Source of the DNA: Euclidia mi
Lineage: Eukaryota; Arthropoda; Insecta; Lepidoptera; Erebidae
DNA length: 64,000 nt
NCBI GenBank assembly: GCA_944739405.2
Contig: OX123183.2
Location: 97,602,729-97,666,728 of the forward strand
Direction: 5' to 3'
Within the stretch, counting starts at the first letter, position 1. Each line of letters begins with the position of its first letter. This document shows positions 55,403 through 64,000 of the stretch, in pieces. A program made the translations under genes and the position numbers. The notes below the pieces were generated by a model. The model saw nothing but the letters and a program-made list of their open reading frames with translations, was not told the origin of the DNA and did not search any database.

Positions 55403-57037
55403 TTCAAAAGAAAAAATAATGACATTTCATAAATACTTGGATTTTTTTGATACTGAAATATACTGGAAACCTGAATAATACACTACAGCGCTGAAATACA
55501 CTAACAATGTTTATATCTAGTAATCCGGTACAATGAGATGAAGATGAAACAAGATCTTATTAATATTTAAGATCTAATATACATTTCTCACAATGTACTA
55601 TTTTTCACACATGTTTCAGCAAATAAACAAATCTTTTATCTTTTAAGATGATATTTATTCGATCTTTACTCATGTCCAGTTCTATTCCATACCTGATTAT
55701 TGCATAACATTTAGTCCCGTACTGCCTTTTACGCATCATATATCATAATAAAGTAATAAACAGCCATTATGGGATATTATAACGAGCGTGTATAAATTAC
55801 GCAGTTTTTATATTTATACAGTTATTACTTCATTAGTTATTGTACGGACTACTAAATTGTAGTAGCAATTTCGATCGACTTATACACCGTTATAAAATTA
55901 CGCAAATTATTATTATTGATTAATGATTCCTTGACTAAATGAGTTTCCACGGAGTAATTGCAAAATGGAGTCAATAAACTGGTTGAAAATTGATATTGAT
56001 TTCGCATAAAATATACCATTAGGCTTTTATTATATGGTCGCCTATAGAGAAATGGGGCTCAGGTGATTTATTTGCTTGTTTTACACCTGCTGTTCATAAT
56101 TATTTAATTTCGTCATTAAGTTGGATTAATCATTTTCGCCTGAGCACGATAATTGTCCAATTTTAAGCACTCTACCTACATTGCGTACTTGTACTCATTG
56201 TAGGTACTCCATACGTTTTCGTATTGGCTGCATGGTTTTCTTCAAATTCAACAAAAAATTGGCGTAAGTGTTTTTGTGCAATGTGGAAGCTTATTTCTTG
56301 TGAGCGGATTAGTTATCAAGATGAAAGATGCTAAGCTATACTGAGCAATATAGAAGGTAAGAAAAATCAATCTTCTGTAGTCTTTTCTGTAGTCTATTTA
56401 TTAATTTCATAGGTACGATACGTTGTCTTCTGTTATGATATTAGTCATTTTATTTCCTGAATACATACTAACTCTCAATTTGATGAATATCCAAAATTCG
56501 ATCTCCGTACGTAACAAAAATGCCTTAGACAATACTTATCGGTTGACGGAGCTTGGATTCCATGCGCCACAGAAATCACTTCTCGCGCTATCATCAATCG
56601 AGCTAAGAAGCTTTTTCCTAGCTTCACAAGCTTTACACATAATGAAGGAACAGCTCGCTTCAGGCTCAGTTACCTCATAAGTAACCAGCAGTCACCTCTC
56701 ACTCAATCACTCCACTGCTTTATCGACTTTCTCCAGTCTCGTCGTGAATATGTTCTAACAAATCACTGTACATTATACCTTCATTGCCGTTAATTTTGCT
56801 CACATTAGACACTCATTTCGTCTATTTATTTTAATTAGGCTAATAAGGCTATTTTCACGGTAGTGAATTATATGCAATTGAACCAGTTAAAACGGCCGGT
56901 CTAGTTGATAATTTGCGGATGATATATTGATGGTACGATGGTCTAATAACTGGCTTAGATATAATACTGTCTGAATGTTGCTGTAATGACGTACTTTTTT
57001 GAGAGCATCATTATGTGGGTTGAAGTATTGTTAGAAA
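55403..57037. other. Non-coding stretch, no gene recognised
   Basis: Short frames only (longest about 85 codons at 56423-56680, no recognised domain). Confidence 0.45.
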
Positions 57038-57040
57038 TAA

Positions 57041-57260
57041 AGCAGCGATCAGACGGCCCGATTCATCATGCCCTAAGTCCCTCAGTCCCGATGGATTGGG
57101 TGGTGTGATCGCTGTTAGGCTGTTAGTGTCCCTAAATCGGGCGATCGAGGGTGCCCGACCACCCTAAGTCCCTAAGTCCTGATGAATCGTGCAGTCTGAT
57201 CGCGGTTAGGGCCCTCAGTGCCGGCGCGGCGTTCGGCGTGAAAGGCGTCTGATCGCTGCT
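57041..57260. mobile_element. MITE with 15-bp inverted repeats and TAA duplication
   Basis: A 220-bp, GC-richer element bounded by AGCAGCGATCAGACG and its complement, with TAA directly repeated outside (57038-57040, 57261-57263). A 3-bp TAA duplication suggests a Harbinger-type origin. Inside are several degenerate copies of CCCTAAGTCC and a second GATCAGAC-type word. Confidence 0.75.
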
Positions 57261-57263
57261 TAA

Positions 57264-59647
57264 ATATTGAATTCAAAATCAATCTATCAATGGCGTGAAT
57301 ATACAAGAAATTCAATTTTAGTTTTTGTTTACTTATTGTCACAGAATGGTCGCTTTCTACACTTTAAATATTGTACACAGAGTGCCAATTATAGTCAGAA
57401 AATAACTCAGTACAGGCACTCAACTCAATACTACATTGGCAAATCCATTTCACTTATAAATGCAGTTCTTGTGAAGACAAACGCGACAGTATTTTTGAAA
57501 GGCCAGCTATCAGAGACCCATGAAACACAGATGTTGATATGTAGTCAGAGATTTTCTTATATTGGTTAACTTGTCTACGTCATGTTACTCAATCTTTCGA
57601 GACCATCTTGGTTGCACAACGTAGGCATTTTTGCTCAACACTGCCCACTGTGGCGAGAGAAAACAATGAAGTAGGTTGTACAAAGGTATGTTGTTTGTGT
57701 TTTAAGTTATCGATATTGTATCGGTATAGTTTATTTGAACAATCGCTTTATGTTAATGTGGGCTTTGTAATGTTTCGCTACGTGTTAATAGAGTAACGTT
57801 ACTGATGGGGAAAAGCTTGAAGAGTTGTGCTCGTAATGTAGAATAACATCGTTTGTGAATATAATTATAAGTTAGATGTTAAGGAAGAAAATAAATAAGT
57901 TATTTCTGAATAAATCAGTGTAATAACTTGCTGGCGCCGATCATAAATAATATTACCGTAATAATCCAGATACCGACAAGCTTTAAAGATCTTTTCTATA
58001 TTATTAGCCTTTAACCACGGGATTCAACTTGTAGGTGACTATAAGACAAAAGATACCCTTAAAACTTCACTAATTAAAACAACTGTTACACTGGATTTAC
58101 CTTAACCAGATAATTGGCCCAATAATCTGTTTTTGAACGAATTCCGCTACGTGTGACTGATAAATAGTACTTTCGTTCAACAACAGCACCACGGAATACG
58201 TGACCATTATGTTCTTGCGGTAACCAATGATTGTTGTTTACTCGCGTACCCGAGAACCCGAGTAGACGAGTAGATGAGCCCAACTGTTCATTACACACCG
58301 TTACATTAAACGGATCGACACAAAAACTACTGAATTGTGTCATTTCATTGTCAGCTTTTTGTATAAAAATGTTCCTATCTGTTACGTACCTTTAATTACA
58401 CCAATTAATGTTACTACGATATGTAAAAAAGTGTAAAGACTTGCGATAGAAGCTTTTTTATCAATCTCATAATTCAAATGAGCTATTAAGGCGGCACTAT
58501 GGAGTCTATTTCGAATGTTTAGGAAAGTAATTATACAGAAAAATAGTTACAAAGCACCGATATGTTGAAATCCCTTATTAGGTGTAAACGTTTCGAGAGC
58601 GTATCTCCTAAATAGATACTCAGTAAAGACGAGGATAACGTGGACATTCTCTTATTGAAGTCAGGATTTTCCGCGTCGTAATTTCCCATGGGAAACTTAA
58701 AGGTCAACTAAACGACTTTAGGGAGACAACAACCGTTTATTGGATATAGCTAACTAAATGATCTTTAATGAAGTGTATTAGGATCGATAGCTTAATAAGG
58801 CGATCGATGCAAAGATTGTCACATTTTGCAATATAAAACACATCGAAGAAAAACGACGATGCTTCAGAGTTCTGCAAAAATATTACTTTTCATTCTTTTA
58901 GACAGCTCATGTCCAATTATGGGCTGAGTTACGAGTAGAACTGATGTAATAAGCAAGCGTTTCCTTAAGAAATTGTTACGCAAGTTTGCACATGTCACAT
59001 TTTAATTTAGTGACTGCATTAACAAAACGAGAATATTAAGAGGGGTACCATAAACAATCTTAAATATTAACGACAGTACTAGGGGCATATAATAAATCAA
59101 GAGATGCTAATTAAGAGTTATCTTTGTAGCAACAGATTAATATAATAGAGCTTTTAACACCCTCGCGTGGGAACGGGTGAATCGGAGCGGCGCGACCGAA
59201 CGTTTTTCATCGCTGAGACAGTTATGGCTTCAGTCGATTACATAGAGCCTTAAAACTTCCAACAAAATGAATTTGAATGACATTAAGCTATTAAAATGTG
59301 AAATATGGCCGTGGTTTCGTATGACTCAAAAGTATTTAATGAGGTAATGTCACAGACTCACGGTTGGGTACGTAAAGTCATTGGCTGTTTGACCACCGGC
59401 TATTTGATTCTGACTTAATGGCCGCTAAGCTGGGTATTAAGAGTGAGACAACTTGGTTTTGATACCGTTTATTTTGCTATTTCAATAGCGTTTATTTTAA
59501 GATTTTTTTATATATTAGTTAAAGCCTTAAATCATATAATTAAATGAAGAGGGTTTATTGAATTATATCTTTACTGAAACTGTAATAACAATTTATGTAT
59601 AATACTTGAGTTTAGGAATAATTTTATGAATAAAACTAAGACTATGA
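57264..59647. other. Non-coding stretch, no gene recognised
   Basis: Frames at 57267-57569 and 58086-58343 show no domain, and their flanks lack a credible gene structure. Confidence 0.45.
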
Positions 59648-60022
59648 CCTACAGATCTACACGCAGGAAAGGGTTGAAGACCTCAACATAGCTATCGATG
59701 GGATTAACCGGGACTTAGATACGATTAGTGCCTGGTCGAACAGATTCGGCCTACCTGTAAATCCCACTAAGTGCCAAGCTATTCTGATAGGTAGCCCACG
59801 TATCATGTGCAAGGTTGATTTAAATTCTCTCGCTCCTATAATTTTTAATGGCTCAGTAATACCCTTGAGTCCTAGTGTAAAAAATCTCGGCCTACACCTT
59901 GACTCTACCCTTGACTGGCGCACTCAGGTAGCGAGTGTTAGTCAGAAAGTCACGAGTACACTGCGTTCTCTCTATCGCCTAAAGAACTTCCTCCCGACTA
60001 AGACGAAAACAATGCTTGTGTA

Positions 60023-60503
60023 AACCCTAATTTTCCCAGTCATCGACTATGGTGATGTATGTTATCTCGACTTGAATGCAGATCTGCTCAATAAACTGGA
60101 CCGACTTCTCAACAATTGCATTCGATTCATTTTCAATCTCCGTAAATATGACCACATATCCGTTCATCGTTCACAATTGCGATGGTTGCCTATCCGTCAA
60201 CGACGTAATCTGCGGACGCTGACTACTCTCTATTCTCTTTTAAATTCTTCAAACGCTCCCACTTATCTTACACCTCAATTCCAATATCTATGCAGCAGTC
60301 ATAATAGGGACCTTCGCTCTACAAATAATCTCCTTCTACTTTGTCCGTCCCATAGCTCTACCCTTGTTCATTCCTCCTTCAATATACAGTCAATCCTTCT
60401 CTGGAATGCACTCCCTCTTGAAATCAGGATGTCTTCTTCTCGTGAACTTTTCAAGGCCAGAGTCCGTCGGCAGTATATTGAACAGTTGGCAGAATGTTCA
60501 TAG
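60023..60503 (+). pseudogene. LINE polymerase C-terminal frame
   Basis: The open part after the internal stop ends at TAG (60501-60503). It carries the RLLNNCIRFIF and LRWLPIRQRRN motifs and the final NALPxEIR...LFKxRV signature of jockey/CR1 proteins. No function is expected from this fragment. Confidence 0.75.
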
Positions 60504-60659
60504 TGTATTTGTATAATCGTAATTACTAGGTATATACATTTATGAATATCTATACGTATATATATTTTTATTGTTATTATTAGAATATTATATTCACATA
60601 CTTATATTTTTATATATAAGTATTAATATGTATTATATTATATTATATAGGTATATATT

Positions 60660-60661
<2 letters not shown>

Positions 60662-60737
<76 letters not shown>
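60662..60737. repeat. (TA)n microsatellite
   Basis: About 75 bp of nearly pure TA dinucleotide inside the LINE 3' UTR. The tract makes long spurious frames of alternating Ile/Tyr. Confidence 0.95.
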
Positions 60738-60739
<2 letters not shown>

Positions 60740-60985
60740 AATATATTGTGATATTTAGGTATATATTATATTTTCAGTTATTATTCACTTCATGTTTAGT
60801 AATAGCTATATGTGGTTTTGCTCTCGGATTACGGCTCTCTTACGCACCTACCTTGAATTGTCTCTGCACCACCCAAAGGTTGACTGGCAGAGAATGCCAC
60901 AGGCATTAAGTCCGCCTTTGTGCATTATTTTGTAATATTGTGCAAGAAGTTTTAAAATAAATAAATAAAATAAAATAAACTATAA

Positions 60986-62349
60986 TAAAAAATACAACTA
61001 TTGGCGGATGAAACCTATGCTTAGAGCACTTGCATGCGAATAATCCAGAAACAAATACTGCGATAAAAACCTGGAATACTTATGTGAAATTACGCCGTTG
61101 CCATAAAGTTCTCAGTGCAGTATATAGTCTCTTAGCCAACTTTCAGTGCATATTACAAATGGGGACTGTTCTTTTCAATAGGAACTTAGATCATCTGCGG
61201 CAGACAGCTATCGTAAAACCGTTTTATACTAGGTACTTAGAATTCGCTGAGTGGTCCTTTCTGTTACTGCACACTTGTGCCGATTTAAATTATTGACCGT
61301 TATGCACATACGCTAGATATTCAGATAATGGCACTTAAAACATTCTTTCTTCGATATTTAATTTTGAATACAGGAAGTTAGGTCGTATGATGTCGGTTGA
61401 GTAGCGGCTTTTGCTCGCAAAAACGAACACCATATATAATTATCATTGAGTATCTGTCTTGATTCTTCAGATTTGATAGAAAGATTATATCTGTATAATG
61501 GTTCTTCAATTATAAATATATATAATGTTTTTTATATGGATAGCCAATAGAGGTGGTCAGCTCCTAGTCTAACTTAGAGTGTTGCAGATAGAAAAGAAGT
61601 ACGTAGTTTTTATTGTAAAAAAATATTATACTTAGAGTAGAAGATAAAATAAATTGCAATAAAATATCAAATAAGCGTTCTCAACAAACAATCCCAAACT
61701 TTCCGCGCCAAATACCCCGCGTCACATTCTCTCGCAACGAGTATATGATTAATTCAATTTCATGGCCCATTCAGTAACAATGTGGAACAATTTTTTTCAT
61801 CAAATATATCGCTATCATTGAAACTGGGACGACCCGATAGAAAACTTTTTATTGCTATCGAAATTAAAGTCGTGATTGTCAGTATATAGTGATGCGAAGA
61901 ATTCTTATATTACGATCTTTAAATGCTCCACATTTGTATGTCATTAAATGTTTTTATTGGATATTCGACGCCAGAGCTTATTGGTTCTGATATAAAGAGG
62001 GAACGGATAACGTAAATAAACATCTAAACATCTTTTAAATGAATCTAAGCGATGAGAATACATGTTCCTTTCTGTGCTTGGCTGTAAAAGTACAGTTTAT
62101 AGCTCTTATAGGAATATGTCGAGTTTGGTAATAATAGTAACTGTTTGGACGTATTTCACACTGATTTTTATAGTAGTTAATATGATCTCGGTCTCGACAT
62201 CGAAAAGCTCCACAGGAGAGATTGAAGTAAAAATAAATTGACGTTTCCTGGAGGAATTTTACGTTATTAAAGATGAAGAAAGATTTTTGGATAAGTTTAG
62301 TCATGTTTCTAGTAATATGGTTGTTCAATAGATAGACACACATTGACGA
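60986..62349. other. Non-coding stretch, no gene recognised
   Basis: AT-rich sequence with no recognised domain in any frame. Confidence 0.5.
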
Positions 62350-62610
62350 CTTATTTACACAAGTAAATCATGACGGGACGAAAAGACTGCCACGTAGTGA
62401 GTCTCGGGTAGTCCACATCAGTGGGGAAGACTTTTCATAGGCATGTGCGTAACAGATTGTCAATTGTCACTTGCGCCGTGCCTCGGAAAACACGTTAAGC
62501 CGTTGGTTCCGGCTGTCATGAGTATCGTTTTCAGATGTTACGCGGAGTAAGTAGGTACCTTTGAAAATCCTGACACAAACCAAATCAAAGGTTATTGTTA
62601 GCTCGTTGCA
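62350..62610 (+). mobile_element. Eroded SINE family A copy
   Basis: Contains CACTTGCGCCGTGCCTCGG, CACGTTAAGCCGTTGGTTCC and GGCTGTCATGAGTATCG in the same order as the body of 6525-6893. The tRNA-like head is barely recognisable. Confidence 0.6.
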
Positions 62611-64000
62611 AACGGGGAGACCGTAGGCAATACGTAGAAAAAGCTTATACGTATATTCTGTCAAATCTGCTTGGACACTACAGAGCGAATTAGCGAACTT
62701 TGGGCATCTTTGCATAGGACCGATCAAAGCAAGGATGTTGATGATGATAATCCTGAAGGATAAGATAGTTAAGATCCCACGTAATAGTGATTGCGAAATG
62801 AAGAAATTGCTTCTTTTCAAATTATGTTGTTTTTAAATTACTTATGGAATTGAGTAAACATATAAAGCACATTAGATCAGTTGTTTAGTAAGCTTTTCTT
62901 ACTTAATTGCTTGGCAATACTACATTATCATACAAAGATAGTCATTTCGTAGCAATCAAAATACCTTCTGCTTGCTTCAGCGCTCAAAACATAACAAAGC
63001 CACATTTACATTTTGAGTGAACACTAGTTTGGTCGCGTCCTTATCTGTCGACATAAATGAGAACATTTTTATTACAACTGTCACAGTAAAATGACGTCAG
63101 AGGACTTGACGTGATGCTGCTCTTGTATTACAAAGGTATATTGTATAACCTTTCCGGTGTAGTCAGGGCTTTATAAGGGGTCGAGCTTACTAGCGTTTTT
63201 CGAGCGAGCGATGCTGATGTGTTTTACGTTGACCTGACGCTGCGTGTTTGTAAAGTGAAGTTGGAAATCTTGTGAACACCACAGTCTCTACCGGGTGTGT
63301 GTGATTGACTATCTGAATGTTCCTCGTGTTCGCTGATTGAAGGTTTGTACAGTTCCCCGTGATACAGGGGTTATTCCTGGTGCGGGAGTTGACAATAACG
63401 AGCAATCTGCGAACGCAACCCAAACGCATTCTTTACGCAGCGTTGCTCTTAGCTTTGTAGAAAATATATTATGTATCCTTACGAAAGGCTGGTGGGATCA
63501 CAGCTTTATGAATGTTTTTAATAAGCGTCTGGCTTTCGCCTTACAATGCGCACCGGATGCTCGATGGTTCGTATTAACATAATATAATTCCATCACAGTT
63601 GGGAATTTCACGATTCGATTTTATATTATTTCCTTTACTAGTGTTGAGCTTTGACGTTTATGGTACATTTGAGATGTGACGACGGTTATTGAGGTTTTAT
63701 TTCTATGGAGGAAGATATGACTGGATAGGATGTGATCCTTTTAGGGATTTATGAATTTCTTGTGGTGTAATTTTTTCCTTATTTACTGTGTTCAATTTAA
63801 ATTGTTGTTGAACGATTTAAGCTTGGTGCATTTTATATTTAACGCATGAAATCAATTATATGGGTGAATTGCCCAATACTTATTTTTTGTGGTTATTATT
63901 TAAATGACAATAATAATTGATCTTGATTTATGTCGCGACACTTACTAGTAACCTTTGGAGTATCGTGCGTTTTGCCATGTAGGCCTCATGAGTTGAATAT
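62611..64000. other. Non-coding stretch to the window end
   Basis: No gene, RNA or repeat recognised. Frames at 63190-63582 have no recognisable domain. Confidence 0.45.

Larger units (their letters stand above)
59648..60985 (+). mobile_element. 5'-truncated jockey/CR1-like LINE
   Basis: The frame from about 59650 gives the last part of a reverse transcriptase (WSNRFGLPVNPTKCQAILIG, then KNLGLHLDSTLDW). After a TAA at 60021-60023 it continues with VIDYGDVCYLDLN, LRKYDHISVHRSQLRWLPI and WNALPLEIRMSSSRELFKAR. This is the normal C-terminal order in jockey/CR1-type LINEs. The 3' UTR contains a long (TA)n tract and ends in AAATAAATAAA. The catalytic polymerase core is absent, so the copy is dead. 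Confidence 0.85.

Noticed and set aside
60571..60909. 112-codon frame through the (TA)n tract
   Set aside because: Made of alternating Ile and Tyr from the dinucleotide repeat, inside a LINE 3' UTR.
61030..61296. 88-codon plus-strand frame right after the LINE
   Set aside because: No recognised domain, and it lies outside the LINE's AAATA tail.

Overview
The window is animal nuclear DNA, almost certainly from a moth or butterfly (Lepidoptera) and perhaps a noctuoid moth. It is AT-rich, its one host gene has GT-AG introns, and it carries tRNA-derived SINEs, LINE tails ending in (AAATA)n, Helitron-like shards and several cut-and-paste DNA transposons. There is no operon, CRISPR array or bacterial feature. 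The species call is inference from repeat style.

The only well-supported host gene is a large classical-type cadherin on the minus strand. Thirteen coding exons run from 47852 down to 23792. The splice phases join exactly into 5427 nt (1808 codons plus stop). The protein has a signal peptide, six cadherin repeats, a membrane-adjacent domain, one transmembrane helix and a cytoplasmic tail of about 945 residues ending in STSY. The architecture fits insect Cadherin-86C best, a moderate-confidence assignment. The start codon lies one base after a splice acceptor, so a non-coding 5' exon should lie upstream (above 47.9 kb). The 3' part of coding exon 1, with its splice donor, is present three times in tandem (47404-47744).

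The left 23 kb is a transposon graveyard. A minus-strand LINE relic (16760 to 10243) was hit by a non-autonomous piggyBac-like element at TTAA (15460-16530) and by a Tc1-type element at TA (11395-15221). The Tc1 element was in turn hit by a pogo/Tigger element with an intact 506-residue transposase (12832-15065). Removing one insertion and one target-site copy re-joins the LINE reading frame at the piggyBac site. A two-gene PIF/Harbinger element (17595-21186) follows, with an intact spliced transposase but a nonsense codon in its Myb-like partner. Next is a solitary Ty3/gypsy Gag-like ORF (21953-22567) with no pol around it. A broken THAP-type zinc-finger exon lies at 271-350.

The cadherin introns and the region to its right hold further repeats: full-length SINEs with target-site duplications, an IS630/Tc1-like deletion derivative, a GC-rich poly-A retroposon close to exon 6, fold-back elements, RTE-like LINE tails, a 5'-truncated jockey/CR1-like LINE (about 59.65-60.98 kb) and a long (TA)n tract. 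From 48.3 kb to the end no host coding exon could be supported.
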